Positions 51,542-59,438 of a DNA stretch of 64,000 bases are shown here, piece by piece. The stretch is taken from contig NZ_CP159534.1 of NCBI RefSeq assembly GCF_040529335.1, positions 6,696,001-6,760,000 of the forward strand, written 5' to 3'. The notes under the pieces are model-generated. The model was not told the origin of the DNA and did not search any database. It saw nothing but the letters and a program-made list of their open reading frames with translations. The DNA comes from Streptomyces sp. HUAS MG91 (lineage in GTDB: Bacteria > Actinomycetota > Actinomycetes > Streptomycetales > Streptomycetaceae). Positions within the stretch are counted from its first letter, which is position 1, and the number at the start of each line of letters is the position of its first letter. Both the position numbers and the translations under genes were made by a program.

Positions 51542-52217
51542 TGCCGCGCTCTCCCTTCGCGCCGCCGCGCGGGGCACGCCGCGCGGCTCCGGTGGACTTG
51601 CGCGCCGTCGACGCCGTCTTCTTGGCGGCCTGACCGCTCTGGGTGCGCTTGCGCGGCGCGGCCTTGCGCTCACCGGACGGTGCGGACTTCTTGGCCGGGG
51701 TCCGCTTGCGGGGAGCCTGCCGGCCGGAGTCCTTCGCCTCGGCGTCGTCGGCACCGTCGTCGCCGGAGTCCTGCGCGCTGTCGTCCTCCTGGCTCCCGGC
51801 CGTGTCCCGCTTCTTCGAGGCGGCCTTGGTGGCCTTGCCGCTCAGCCCGCCGGTGGCCTTGTCCGCGGCCTGCTCGACGTCGTCCGTGTCGGGCGCCACC
51901 CCCGCGATACGGTCGCGGACACCTTCGGTGCTGCTGTGCAGCTTGGTGGCCAGACCTTCCATCTGCCGTTCGAGGATGGCTCCCGTGGCCGCCTTGCCGA
52001 CGCCGCGGAAGTCCTGGCGGAGCTGGCCGCCTATCTCCTTGAACTGCGGGTTCTTGTCCAGCTGGGTGCGCACCAGGTCCATCACCATCTTGGGGCTCAG
52101 CTGCATCTTCTTGCCCGCGACCATGGTGCCGACCGCGAAGGCCAGCTTCAGCTTCTTGGTGCGGCCGAGGAGGTACCCGGCGCCTACGGCGAGGCCGAGA
52201 GTGGCTCGGTTGTTCAT
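51534..52217 (-). CDS. gvpY: GvpY, small membrane-edge protein with Lys/Ala-rich tail
   Basis: A 227-residue protein at the gvpY position. It has a short hydrophobic N-terminus ([29 protein letters not shown]), a helical middle (LVRTQLDKNPQFKEIGGQLRQDFRGVGKAATGAI) and an acidic patch followed by a Lys/Arg/Ala/Pro/Ser tail (about 165-227) like that of histone H1-type proteins. Its role in vesicle formation is unknown. It overlaps gvpZ by eight bases and lies 33 bases after gvpG. Confidence 0.8.
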   Translation of the reverse strand: MNNRATLGLAVGAGYLLGRTKKLKLAFAVGTMVAGKKMQLSPKMVMDLVRTQLDKNPQFKEIGGQLRQDFRGVGKAATGAILERQMEGLATKLHSSTEGVRDRIAGVAPDTDDVEQAADKATGGLSGKATKAASKKRDTAGSQEDDSAQDSGDDGADDAEAKDSGRQAPRKRTPAKKSAPSGERKAAPRKRTQSGQAAKKTASTARKSTGAARRAPRGGAKGERGNG

Positions 52218-52250
52218 GATGTGTGATCCGTTTCCGCGCGCCGTGTCACG

Positions 52251-52496
52251 TCACGCGCCTGTTTGTCTCGTGCGGCTGGCTTCCAGTCGGTCGAGGAGCG
52301 CGTCCTCCTGTCGGTCGAATGTCTCCTCGTCGATCTCGCCCGCCTCCAACTGCTTCTCCAGCGCGGCCAGTTGCTCCTGGATCGCCGAGGGGTCGTAGTA
52401 CTGACGCTCGGCGTCGGCGACCACCTGGTCCAGGACCCACATGGAGCCGCGCACGGGAGCAAGCGGGAGCAGGAGCACCTCGCTCAGCAGTCCCAT
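52251..52496 (-). CDS. gvpG: gas vesicle protein GvpG
   Basis: An 81-residue GvpG: LLLPLAPVRGSMWVLDQVVADAERQYYDPSAIQEQL, then a charged coiled coil (LEAGEIDEETFDRQEDALLDRLE). GvpG is an assembly factor. It begins seven bases after gvpF. Confidence 0.93.
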   Translation of the reverse strand: MGLLSEVLLLPLAPVRGSMWVLDQVVADAERQYYDPSAIQEQLAALEKQLEAGEIDEETFDRQEDALLDRLEASRTRQTGA

Positions 52497-52503
52497 GGGG
52501 CGC

Positions 52504-53247
52504 TCAGCCCACCCCGGCCGTCGCCGGCTTCTCTTCCACGAAGCTGTACGGCGGAAGCGGCCCGTTCACCCGGAAGACGACGTGCGGGTTCTCCTGCCGG
52601 AACGCCTCCACGGCCTCCAGCAGGTGCTCGGAGGAGGACCGGTCGACCAGGAAGGAGAGGTTGGTGATCCAGCCCGTGCTGTCGGGCGCGGCACTGACGG
52701 CCTCCGCGTGCGGCTCCAGCGCCGCTCGCACCGCCGCGGAGTCCCGGGCCTCGCGCTGCTGGACCGCACCGGCGACCGCTTCGCCGAGCCGCAGCTTGTC
52801 CTCGTGGCTGCCGCCGCCGGCCTCGCGGTTGCGGGTCAGCAGGGCGCGCAGGTCGGCGTTCTCCGCCATGACCGCGTGCAGCACGGCCTCCTCGTCGTGC
52901 TGGGCCTTGACGTTGTACTCGACCCGGTCGCGCAGCGCCGTCAGCCGCTCCTTGTAGTGCTCCGTGCGCTCTTCGAGGGCGGCGGCCACCGCCGCGTCGT
53001 CGTCGGCGACACTCCCGAAGCGCATGGGCAGCACCGTCCCGCCGCCCCCGGCCTCGGACAGCACGTTCTGGTGCGCCAGCAGGTCGCGGCGCTTGGGCCG
53101 CAGGCTCTCGGGCGCGTCGCTGACCAGCGCGAGGAGGCCGCCGCCGGTGACCGTGCGGACGGTGCGCGCCGGGCTTCCGATGCCCTCCATGCCGTCGGGC
53201 AGGCTCGGGTGGCCGGCGTCGGCGATGCCGTAGACGTAGGTGCTCAT
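52504..53247 (-). CDS. gvpF: gas vesicle protein GvpF (GvpL/GvpF family)
   Basis: A 247-residue GvpF. The two domains are marked by [15 protein letters not shown] with [25 protein letters not shown] and by [20 protein letters not shown] with [15 protein letters not shown]. In vesicle-forming bacteria GvpF binds the shell subunit before assembly. It overlaps gvpA by four bases (ATGA). Confidence 0.93.
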   Translation of the reverse strand: MSTYVYGIADAGHPSLPDGMEGIGSPARTVRTVTGGGLLALVSDAPESLRPKRRDLLAHQNVLSEAGGGGTVLPMRFGSVADDDAAVAAALEERTEHYKERLTALRDRVEYNVKAQHDEEAVLHAVMAENADLRALLTRNREAGGGSHEDKLRLGEAVAGAVQQREARDSAAVRAALEPHAEAVSAAPDSTGWITNLSFLVDRSSSEHLLEAVEAFRQENPHVVFRVNGPLPPYSFVEEKPATAGVG

Positions 53248-53666
53248 TCCTGCTCCTCCTTGCGGCTCGACGTGCGGCGCTGACGCGTCCGGGACTGGCT
53301 CTTGCCCTCGTCACGGGCCTGGCTGAACGCGTCGGATATGGTCTCCGCCGCCCCGGACAGGGCGCCCTTGGTCTTGCCGTGGGCGCCGGACTCCATCGTG
53401 TCGCCGATGATGTCCGTCAGGCCGGAGGGCTTCTTGCTGCCGGTCTCCAGGTCGAGCCGGTTGCAGGCCTCGGCGAACCGCAGGTAGGTGTCGACGCTGG
53501 CGACGACGACGCGTACGTCGATCTTGAGGATCTCGATGCCGACCAGCGAGACACGGACGAACGCGTCGATCACGAGCCCTCGGTCGAGGACCAGTTCGAG
53601 AACGTCGTAGAGGCCGCTGGTGCCTCCGCCTCCGCCTCCGGCGTTCTGTGTCGTGGCGACTGTCAT
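53244..53666 (-). CDS. gvpA: gas vesicle shell protein GvpA (Streptomyces type)
   Basis: A 140-residue GvpA. The conserved shell core is [20 protein letters not shown] plus [20 protein letters not shown] and [15 protein letters not shown] (about 19-73). It has two additions beyond the roughly 70-residue cyanobacterial protein: a Gly-rich N-terminus and a hydrophilic C-terminal tail of about 65 residues. Whether such extended subunits form gas-filled vesicles is not settled for Streptomyces. Confidence 0.92.
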   Translation of the reverse strand: MTVATTQNAGGGGGGTSGLYDVLELVLDRGLVIDAFVRVSLVGIEILKIDVRVVVASVDTYLRFAEACNRLDLETGSKKPSGLTDIIGDTMESGAHGKTKGALSGAAETISDAFSQARDEGKSQSRTRQRRTSSRKEEQE

Positions 53667-53730
53667 GGGTGGTTCCTCCGATTTCTGTCGGTGGTCGCGT
53701 ACTTGTCCGGGCCCCGGCCGGGGCCCGGCA

Positions 53731-54117
53731 TCAGGAGCGACGGTCGTCGGACCGGCCGCGTTCGTAGCGCCTGACCCGCTGATAGCCGGTGAGCATTCCC
53801 TCGTGATCGAGGGTGACCTCGTAGCTCGCGAGCAGACTCATCGTGTCGGGGACGCGTTCGAGTTCCAGGACCTCGACCTCCAGTCGCCAGCCGTCGTCGA
53901 CAGCGGCGAACGTCGATACCGCGTCGACCGGCTTGCCGGTGAGTTCGTGCAGTTGGTCCCGTGCTTCGCGAATGGCCTCCGCGGGCCGAAGCCTCCTGCG
54001 CCGACGCGGTGCCGGCGACTCGGTGTCCTTTCGGGAACCGGAACTACGTGTCCCGCTGCCGGTTGTCTTCTTGCGCGTGCCGGACTCGGCATCCGCCGAT
54101 TGTGAAGAGTTCGTCAT
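53731..54117 (-). CDS. gvpO: gas vesicle protein GvpO
   Basis: A 128-residue GvpO, first gene of the operon. A Ser/Thr/Arg-rich N-terminus (1-40) precedes the GvpO domain: [54 protein letters not shown] and [10 protein letters not shown]. In haloarchaea GvpO affects gvp expression. The following gene order, A-F-G-Y-Z-J-L-S-K, matches that described for Streptomyces. Confidence 0.92.
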   Translation of the reverse strand: MTNSSQSADAESGTRKKTTGSGTRSSGSRKDTESPAPRRRRRLRPAEAIREARDQLHELTGKPVDAVSTFAAVDDGWRLEVEVLELERVPDTMSLLASYEVTLDHEGMLTGYQRVRRYERGRSDDRRS

Positions 54118-54135
54118 ATGGGCCTCCCGCCCCCT

Positions 54136-54160
54136 GTGCCCGTGAATTACTGGCTAAACC
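54136..54160 (-). promoter_or_regulatory. SigB-like promoter candidate for the gvp operon
   Basis: Read on the minus strand, GTTT-N14-GGGCAC lies 19 bases before the gvpO start. It matches the Streptomyces SigB-type consensus GNNT-N14-16-GGGTAY except for one base (C for T) in the -10 hexamer. If real, it would place the gas-vesicle operon under the stress sigma factor encoded nearby. Confidence 0.4.
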
Positions 54161-54387
54161 TGAAATCCCGTGGACCGATGTGACACCCCTGGCCCAGGGC
54201 CTGCTTGAAAGATCATTTGATGGTGCGCGGTGGACCGGGCGGCGCCGGGAATCTCAGATACCGGCTGCCCCGTCGCTATCGGGTTACGGCACCGGACGGG
54301 AATGTTTCTGCCGACGGTGTGAAGGCCCGGAAAGGTTTCCGCCCGTCGGGGTGCGTGCGGGTCCCGCCCGTGGGACATGCGGGATGA

Positions 54388-55383
54388 ATGACAGACACCA
54401 CAGATGAGTACGGCCCGTCCGAAGCCGTCGAGCGGCGCGCTCCCGACTCGCCCACCGAGCTGTCCGAACATGCCTGGAGGGCGGTGCTCAGGAGGAGTAT
54501 CCGGGAGTTCCAGGAGGACGAACTCGTCGACCGCGCGGCAAGTCTGACCTACTACGGCGTGCTGTCGATCTTTCCCGCACTTTTGGTCCTGGTGGCGGTT
54601 CTGGGCGTGGTGGGGGAGAACGCCACTCAGAAGGTGCTGAAGGGACTGGAGACACTGGCACCGGGCCCCGTTCGGGACATCCTCACCAAGTCCGTCTCCC
54701 AGCTGCAGGGCAATGCCGGAACCGGTTCGGTGATGGCCATTGTCGGACTCGTCCTCGCCGTCTGGTCGGCTTCGGGATATGTGGGGGCGTTCATCAGGAC
54801 GGCGAATCAGGTCTACGACGTACCGGAAGGCCGGCCCTTGTGGAAGATTCTTCCGCTCCGGCTCGGACTCACCGTCGCTCTGATGGCTCTCGCCATGGCG
54901 AGTGCGGTGATCGTCGTCTTCACCGGAGGCATCGCCAAGAGCGCGGGCGGCGCGTTCGGCATCGGAGACACGGTGCTCGCGATCTGGTCCGTGGCGAAGT
55001 GGCCGGTACTGGCGGTGCTCCTGGTGCTGATGATGGCCCTCCTTTTCTGGGCGACCCCCAATGTGAAGGGCCGGGGATGGCGCTGGGTCACCCCGGGCGG
55101 AGGTGTCGCCCTGCTCATCTGGCTGGTGGCATCCGCCGGTTTCTCCGTCTACGTGTCCGGCTTCTCCTCGTACAACAAGACCTACGGGACGATGGCGGGC
55201 GTCATCGTCTTCCTCGTCTGGCTGTGGCTCACGAACCTCGCCCTGCTCCTCGGGCTGGAATTCGATGCCGAGATCACCCGGCAGCGCGCCTTGACCGCCG
55301 GACATCCGGAGGACGCCGAGCCCTTCGTCGAGCCCCGGGACACCCGGGCCTGGGACGAGCGGGACGAGGAGCGCGCGAGCTGA
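54388..55383 (+). CDS. YihY/BrkB-family membrane protein
   Basis: A 331-residue integral membrane protein with six predicted spans, from AASLTYYGVLSIFPALLVLVAVLG to IVFLVWLWLTNLALLLGLEFDAEI. Family motifs include GLVLAVWSASGYVGAFIRTANQVYDVPEGRP and YNKTYGTMAGVIVFLVWLW. YihY/BrkB proteins have unknown transport function (an early RNase BN name was an error). It is divergent from gvpO; the 270-base gap contains the gvp promoter candidate and no ORF I trust. The first 40 residues and the last 35 are charged cytoplasmic tails. Confidence 0.88.
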   Translation: MTDTTDEYGPSEAVERRAPDSPTELSEHAWRAVLRRSIREFQEDELVDRAASLTYYGVLSIFPALLVLVAVLGVVGENATQKVLKGLETLAPGPVRDILTKSVSQLQGNAGTGSVMAIVGLVLAVWSASGYVGAFIRTANQVYDVPEGRPLWKILPLRLGLTVALMALAMASAVIVVFTGGIAKSAGGAFGIGDTVLAIWSVAKWPVLAVLLVLMMALLFWATPNVKGRGWRWVTPGGGVALLIWLVASAGFSVYVSGFSSYNKTYGTMAGVIVFLVWLWLTNLALLLGLEFDAEITRQRALTAGHPEDAEPFVEPRDTRAWDERDEERAS

Positions 55384-55425
55384 GCCGTCCGGTGCGCCGG
55401 ACGTGGCGCACGCCCGAAGGCCTCA

Positions 55426-55479
55426 GCCCACAGGCGAGGAGCCGGCCACACGATGGTGGCCGGCTCCTCGCCTGTGGGC
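55426..55479. terminator. long bidirectional terminator
   Basis: A perfect 24-bp inverted repeat (arms begin GCCCACAGGCGAGGAG and end in the complement) with a 6-base loop sits between the convergent YihY gene and the next gene. Confidence 0.9.
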
Positions 55480-55500
55480 GTCGAGCGCTCGCACGTGCGA

Positions 55501-55890
55501 TCAGAACCGTCCGCCGGTCCACCGGGTGATCGGGCCGTGGCCGCGCCGAGCGCTCGCCCGGCCCAGCGCGTAGGCGCCCGCCAGCCCGGCGAGGACACCG
55601 CCGCCGGCGCTCGCCGCGATCGCCTTGCGGTGCTTGATGACGCTCCAGGCCGTCGTCGCGGCCTGCACGGACTTGGCCGGAACGGTGGACAGGAACGCGC
55701 CGCCCGCCTTCGCCTTGGAAGCGAGCGCGCCCACCTGAACGGCGCCCTTCTCGCGAAGGTCCGCGGCTGTCGACGAGGACTTCTCGGCCGCCGACGACGC
55801 CTTGGAGGCGGCGGACCTGCCGGCCGATCGGGCCGCCGTGCCGGCCTTCGTGCTCTGTGCGGTCTGGTTGGTCTTCGTGGTTTCAGCCAT
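55501..55890 (-). CDS. Ala/Lys/Ser-rich small protein, unknown function
   Basis: A 129-residue protein of low complexity. Residues 1-75 are Thr/Ser/Ala/Lys-rich (KAGTAARSAGRSAASKASSA). A hydrophobic Gly/Ala stretch (about 95-115; AIAASAGGGVLAGLAGAYALGR) could be one membrane helix or a helical hairpin, and the end is basic (RASARRGHGPITRWTGGRF). Codon use is normal for the genome. It lies in the stress/gas-vesicle area and ends 20 bases from a strong terminator. No family recognised. Confidence 0.6.
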   Translation of the reverse strand: MAETTKTNQTAQSTKAGTAARSAGRSAASKASSAAEKSSSTAADLREKGAVQVGALASKAKAGGAFLSTVPAKSVQAATTAWSVIKHRKAIAASAGGGVLAGLAGAYALGRASARRGHGPITRWTGGRF

Positions 55891-55984
55891 GCACTCCGTC
55901 TGGCCGAGACCGCTCCGCTCAAACAGATTCGTGAAAGGAACATGGCGCAGATGCGTGGACGGCGTGGACGGCGGGGGCGCGCAC

Positions 55985-56028
55985 GCGCGAGGGGCGGCTC
56001 CCGGAGATCCGGGAGCCGCCCCTCGCGC
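55985..56028 (-). terminator. terminator after csbD
   Basis: GCGCGAGGGGCGGCTCCCGG and its exact complement form a 20-bp stem with a 4-base loop. It lies 15 bases after the csbD stop, on the side of the 55501-55890 gene. Confidence 0.85.
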
Positions 56029-56043
56029 ATGGGTGCGCCGGTG

Positions 56044-56217
56044 CTAGTGCTTGCCGACGTCCTTCGTCTTTTCCTTGGCCTGGCGGGCATCGCCCTTCAT
56101 CTGCTCCGCACGGCCCTCGGCGGTGAGCCGCTCGTTGCCCACCGCGCGGCCGACAGCCTCCTTGGCGGAGCCAGTGGCCTGCTCGGTCTTCGCCTTGGCC
56201 TTCTCACTGGCGGTCAT
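56044..56217 (-). CDS. CsbD-family stress protein
   Basis: A 57-residue CsbD-like protein, MTASEKAKAKTEQATGSAKE..., ending KEKTKDVGKH. CsbD proteins are small, charged, helical and often controlled by general-stress sigma factors (SigB in Bacillus). It is alone between a terminator and a 172-base gap upstream. The ATG has GGGAG in the leader, 12 bases away. Confidence 0.88.
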   Translation of the reverse strand: MTASEKAKAKTEQATGSAKEAVGRAVGNERLTAEGRAEQMKGDARQAKEKTKDVGKH

Positions 56218-56339
56218 ATCTGCTCACGCTCCCTGAATTTCAGCGTTCTGTGTGCACAGTCCGTCTGACCGTCGCATTCCGTTGTAAACCTCAGTAATTG
56301 ACGTTCTGTGGCAGGAACCTCAGCAGCCCCAGCCCATCC

Positions 56340-56373
56340 CACCGGAGGCGGGATGCGCCGGGCGCCTCCGGTG
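56340..56373. promoter_or_regulatory. inverted repeat before a STAS gene
   Basis: CACCGGAGGCG and CGCCTCCGGTG are perfect 11-base inverted copies separated by 12 bases and end 17 bases before the STAS start codon. It may be an operator or a leader hairpin; no U tract or known consensus. Confidence 0.4.
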
Positions 56374-56389
56374 TGCGAAGGTGCTGACC

Positions 56390-56761
56390 ATGAAGTCCGC
56401 GCACGTTGAAGTGGTGCTTGACCTGCAAGAACGCATAGCCGTTGTCCACCTGGGCGGCGATGTGGACATGGAGGACGTACCCGACACGGTGGACGCCTTC
56501 ACGACGGCGCTCCACGACACCTCGACCGTCGGAACGCTGATCGACCTCTCGGCACTGGACTTCGCCGACAGCGCGCTGGTCAACCAGCTCCTCGCGACCT
56601 GCTCGGGCCACGAGGTGAAACGGCGTCCGCTGATGATGTGCGGTCCGCTGATGCCCGTGGTGCGGCGCGTACTGGAGATCACCGGGACGGACATGATCCT
56701 GCCGCTCGCAGTCGACCGGCGCGAGGCGATCGAATGGCTGCGGAGCGCCGGAACCGTCTGA
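56390..56761 (+). CDS. STAS-domain anti-sigma-factor antagonist
   Basis: A 123-residue RsbV-like STAS protein: IAVVHLGGDVDMEDVPDTVDAF, then GTLIDLSALDFADSALVNQLLATC with the phosphorylatable Ser in ADSA, then MPVVRRVLEITGTDMILPLA. It closely resembles the STAS protein at 60691-61059, including the leader GGTGTGCGAAGGT before both starts, so the two look like duplicates. It converges with the sigma factor gene, whose stop is one base away, so it is not co-transcribed with the sigma factor it might regulate. Confidence 0.85.
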   Translation: MKSAHVEVVLDLQERIAVVHLGGDVDMEDVPDTVDAFTTALHDTSTVGTLIDLSALDFADSALVNQLLATCSGHEVKRRPLMMCGPLMPVVRRVLEITGTDMILPLAVDRREAIEWLRSAGTV

Positions 56762-56762
56762 G

Positions 56763-57635
56763 TCAGATCCTGGTGTCGTTCTCCGCCAGCAGACCGCTCC
56801 GCAGCTTGGCCACGAGCCGGCTGAGCAGGCGGGAGACATGCATCTGCGAACAGCCGATCTCTTCCGCGATCTGCTGCTGCGTGCGCTCTTCCACGAACCG
56901 CAGATGCACCAGAAGCCTCTCCCGGTCGTCGAGCCGGGAGATGAGCGGGGCCAGGGCATGGAAGTTCTCGACGAGCTCGAAGCGCTCGTCCTCCCGCCCG
57001 ACGAAGGCCGCCAGAAGAGTGTCCGACTCGTCCGCCCCCGCGCTGACGGTCGCGTCCAGGGAGACGGAGTTGTAGCCGTTGGCAGCCTGCTGCACCTCGG
57101 CGACCTCGGCCGGGTCGAGCTGCATCAGCTCGGCCAGTTCCCGGGTGCTCGGCAGGCGTCCCAGCCGGGTCTGCAGCTCCTCGGTGGCCCGGGCCAGCTC
57201 GACACGGGCCTCCTGGAGCCGGCGCGGAACGTGCACGGCCCAGGAGGTGTCACGGAAGAAGCGCTTGATCTCGCCGACGATGTAGGGGACGGCGAACGAG
57301 GTGAACTCGACCTCGCGGGACAGGTCGAAGCGGTCGATCGCCTTGATCAGCCCGATGGTTCCGACCTGGACGATGTCCTCGCGCTGCTCGTCACCGCGGT
57401 ACTTGAACCGCGAGGCCGCGTACTGCACCAGGGACAGGTTCATCTCGATCAGCGTGTTCCGGGCGTACTGATACTCGCGGGTGCCCTCTTCGAGCACGGA
57501 GAGACGCTCGAAGAAGTGGGCACCCAGCTCCCGGGCGTCACGGGGTGCTATGGACAACGGGTCCGCGTAGGCCCGCTCCACCAGCCCCGCGTCGACCGCT
57601 CGCCGCTCCGCTTGCTGCACTGCCGTGCCGGACAT
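56763..57635 (-). CDS. SigB/SigF/SigG-family RNA polymerase sigma factor
   Basis: A 290-residue group 3 sigma factor. Region 2 is about 65-140 (EMNLSLVQYAASRFKYRGDEQREDIVQVGTIGLIKAIDRFD), region 3 about 155-200 (VPRRLQEARVELARATEELQ) and region 4 about 225-285 (RERLLVHLRFVEERTQQQIAEEIGCSQMHVSRLLSRL). It is the general-stress (SigB) branch in Streptomyces. It has no linked anti-sigma gene in its operon, unlike the usual rsbV-rsbW-sigma layout. ATG 57635 begins MSGTAVQQAERR; an upstream ATG at 57671 exists. A near-perfect SigB-type promoter lies upstream, so the gene is probably autoregulated. Confidence 0.9.
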   Translation of the reverse strand: MSGTAVQQAERRAVDAGLVERAYADPLSIAPRDARELGAHFFERLSVLEEGTREYQYARNTLIEMNLSLVQYAASRFKYRGDEQREDIVQVGTIGLIKAIDRFDLSREVEFTSFAVPYIVGEIKRFFRDTSWAVHVPRRLQEARVELARATEELQTRLGRLPSTRELAELMQLDPAEVAEVQQAANGYNSVSLDATVSAGADESDTLLAAFVGREDERFELVENFHALAPLISRLDDRERLLVHLRFVEERTQQQIAEEIGCSQMHVSRLLSRLVAKLRSGLLAENDTRI

Positions 57636-57692
57636 AAGTGTGGCCTCAATTCCTTTACTGAACAGACACATGATCTCCCCGTGCGGGGCCGG

Positions 57693-57717
57693 ATACCCCT
57701 GACCCGGACACCTATAC
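57693..57717 (-). promoter_or_regulatory. SigB-type promoter of the sigma factor gene
   Basis: On the minus strand GTAT-N15-GGGTAT fits the Streptomyces SigB-type consensus GNNT-N14-16-GGGTAY exactly. It lies about 58 bases before the sigma factor ATG, a good distance for a transcript start and leader. Confidence 0.7.
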
Positions 57718-57766
57718 GTGCACGCCGCACCGGCCGCCGACCGCCGGATCTTTACCGGCGCCGGTG

Positions 57767-57791
57767 CGGTACACGGTCGTTATCGGGGTAC
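57767..57791 (+). promoter_or_regulatory. weaker SigB-type promoter for the 57843 gene
   Basis: CGGT-N15-GGGTAC has a perfect -10 (GGGTAC at 57786-57791) but a C instead of G in the -35. The gene starts 52 bases further on. It is divergent from the previous promoter. Confidence 0.45.
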
Positions 57792-57842
57792 GGGGGTCCG
57801 GTCATGCAGCGAAGAGGACGACGTGTCAGTCAGGGAGACGGT

Positions 57843-58151
57843 ATGCGGGTCGAGGCCCAAGTCACCACCGGCAAGGGGCACGGCGTGCCCTTCGATGTGC
57901 TGATCCACGGTGCGCCCGCGGGGCTCGACCGGACGGCCGCGCGGACGATCGACGAGGCCCGCCGTCTGGTGGCGCAGATGACCGAGCTGTCCGCGCAGGC
58001 CCCGCCTGGGTCCGTCATGGTCGACCTCGTCGCCGGCGACTCCGCGGCCGCCCGCGCCATTCAGGAGGACAGACTGGGCGCGGGCCGTTCCTTCGATCCG
58101 GAGGAAGCCCGCGGAAGACACCGGCGCGGCGAGTACCGGGCCGCGAGCTGA
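57843..58151 (+). CDS. small conserved protein, possible STAS/stress-associated
   Basis: A 102-residue protein: MRVEAQVTTGKGHGVPFDVLIHGAPAGLDR, then RRLVAQMTELSAQAPPGSVMVDLVAGDSAAARAIQEDR. It has no signal peptide or membrane span. The mixed alpha/beta pattern is STAS-like in outline, but the conserved serine motif is not evident. AGGGAG precedes the ATG. It sits divergently from the sigma factor and behind a candidate SigB promoter, so a stress role is likely; no named family assigned. Confidence 0.65.
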   Translation: MRVEAQVTTGKGHGVPFDVLIHGAPAGLDRTAARTIDEARRLVAQMTELSAQAPPGSVMVDLVAGDSAAARAIQEDRLGAGRSFDPEEARGRHRRGEYRAAS

Positions 58152-58158
58152 CCGCGCC

Positions 58159-58563
58159 TCAGAGCTGCGGCGCGAGCGGGAGCGCCAGCGCGGCCGTGAC
58201 CGTCTTGCCCCACGCGTCCGTGGTGACCTGGAGGCGCGAGCACAGGCTGCGCACCATCGCCCAGCCGTAACACCCCGGCTGGCCCGCCTCGACGTCCAGC
58301 GCGCGCGGACGCACCACACTGCTGTCGCTGACCCGGAGCTGGAGTTCGTCGCTGTTCAGACGGATGCTGAAGCGGGTCACGCCGCCCGCGTGCCGGAGCG
58401 CGTTCGCTATCAGCTCGCTGACCACGAGCAGGGTGTCGTCGCGCAGCTGCCGCGCCGCGGGCAGCGGAAGGCCGCAGCAGACCTCCGCCAGCACCGACCG
58501 GACCTGGGATCTGGCGTCGGCGCTGCTGATGCCGGGCTCCTCCGTTGCGTCCGCAACGCTCAT
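58159..58563 (-). CDS. ATP-binding protein, RsbW-like HATPase domain
   Basis: A 134-residue HATPase_c_2 protein: ARSQVRSVLAEVCCGLPLP, N box DDTLLVVSELIANALRHAGGVTRF, G-box region QPGCYGWAMVRSLCSRLQVTTDAWGKTV. It is close to the protein at 61181 (SHVRSVLQPLCDTLP, SELVTNAMLHAGGV). It converges with the 57843 gene (seven-base gap). Its partner may be any of the three STAS proteins in the window. Confidence 0.82.
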   Translation of the reverse strand: MSVADATEEPGISSADARSQVRSVLAEVCCGLPLPAARQLRDDTLLVVSELIANALRHAGGVTRFSIRLNSDELQLRVSDSSVVRPRALDVEAGQPGCYGWAMVRSLCSRLQVTTDAWGKTVTAALALPLAPQL

Positions 58564-58797
58564 GGCGGCCTCGCTCTCATCCTCGTACGGGCTCGGTGGC
58601 GACCGGAGGTCGTGTGCTTCCCCTCGGTTGCCCCGCATCACCGGCCCCACACGCCCCCGCCCCTCGGGGGTACGGCTCCGAGGACGCGCCAGGAATGCCC
58701 GCGCCGCCGGAGCACGCATGCATGCGCTCCGGCCGGGCACTGGGGTCGCGAACCATCGTGTCGGGCGCCCAGCCCACGATCAGATTGGCAGACGCGC

Positions 58798-59136
58798 ATG
58801 CTTCTCGCGCATCCCGCGGTCCTGAGCCGGCTCCTGGAGCAGTACGCGGCCCTCCTCGCGCTGAACGCCCAGGAAGGCTCTCCCGAAGCGCAACGCCGGA
58901 TGGAGGACATCGCCTACACGCTGTGCGTGACCACCGGCACCCGGGACATCGACAGCGCCCTCGTCGCCGCGCGGCATCAGCTGCCCGGGGCCCGTCCGGG
59001 GGACGACTCCGTCCTGGGCGACACCGCCCAGCGGGTTCCCGGCGAGGCAGCCGAGGCCGACATCGTCCCAGCCGTCGTCGCGACCTCCGCGGAACCGGAC
59101 GCGCTGACCCGGCCGGAGACCACGCCGGCGGCCTGA
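58798..59136 (+). CDS. DUF5133 protein
   Basis: A 112-residue DUF5133 protein: MLLAHPAVLSRLLEQYAALLALNAQEGSPEAQRRMEDIAYTLCVTTGTRD is the conserved part (residues 1-50), followed by an ANTAR-like short helix region (VAARHQLPG) and a variable acidic tail. DUF5133 is common in Streptomyces, often beside STAS/anti-sigma genes and regulators; function unknown. The upstream 234-base gap holds GGGTAC at 58668-58673 and a GC-rich palindrome, but no matching -35. Confidence 0.8.
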   Translation: MLLAHPAVLSRLLEQYAALLALNAQEGSPEAQRRMEDIAYTLCVTTGTRDIDSALVAARHQLPGARPGDDSVLGDTAQRVPGEAAEADIVPAVVATSAEPDALTRPETTPAA

Positions 59137-59205
59137 GCGCGCGTGCACACCGATTCGCTCGCGCGCGCCCGTGTCACGGGCGAATGCGCGGGCACTGGCA
59201 GGGGC

Positions 59206-59391
59206 ATGGACACACCCTCGGCCGCGCGTGACGAGCGCTTCATGCTCCTGGACGCCTTCTCACTTCCGTCGCCTCTGCACGGCAGTGACTGCATGTGGTG
59301 CGGCCTCACACGCGAGAGCGGGCAGGCGGCGGCCGGGTCCCCGCAGGAACCGGAGACCGGCGCCGCGCCGGGCCCGCACGGAGCGCCGTAG
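59206..59391 (+). CDS. possible small Cys-containing protein
   Basis: A 61-residue ORF: MDTPSAARDERFMLLDAF..., then GSDCMWCGLTRESG with a CxxC. It has AGGGG before the ATG and a mostly normal GC3 pattern, and fills the gap between DUF5133 and the exporter gene. A CxxC with nearby acidic residues could bind zinc. A GTG at 59143 would lengthen it by 21 residues. No family recognised; it could be a chance ORF. Confidence 0.4.
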   Translation: MDTPSAARDERFMLLDAFSLPSPLHGSDCMWCGLTRESGQAAAGSPQEPETGAAPGPHGAP

Positions 59392-59438
59392 CCCTCCGTC
59401 GGCCACAGGGGGCCAGGAACGAGGAGCAGACGGAGCAC

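Noticed and set aside
56218..56389. SigB-like promoter for csbD
   Set aside because: A GTTT is present with 15-base spacing, but the -10 is GGTCAG, only half matching GGGTAC.
58707..58732. GC-rich palindrome (CCGGAGC ... GCTCCGG with GCATGCATGC inside)
   Set aside because: Could be an operator or terminator, but arms are short and offset, and neither neighbouring gene shows a matching consensus; kept as unassigned.
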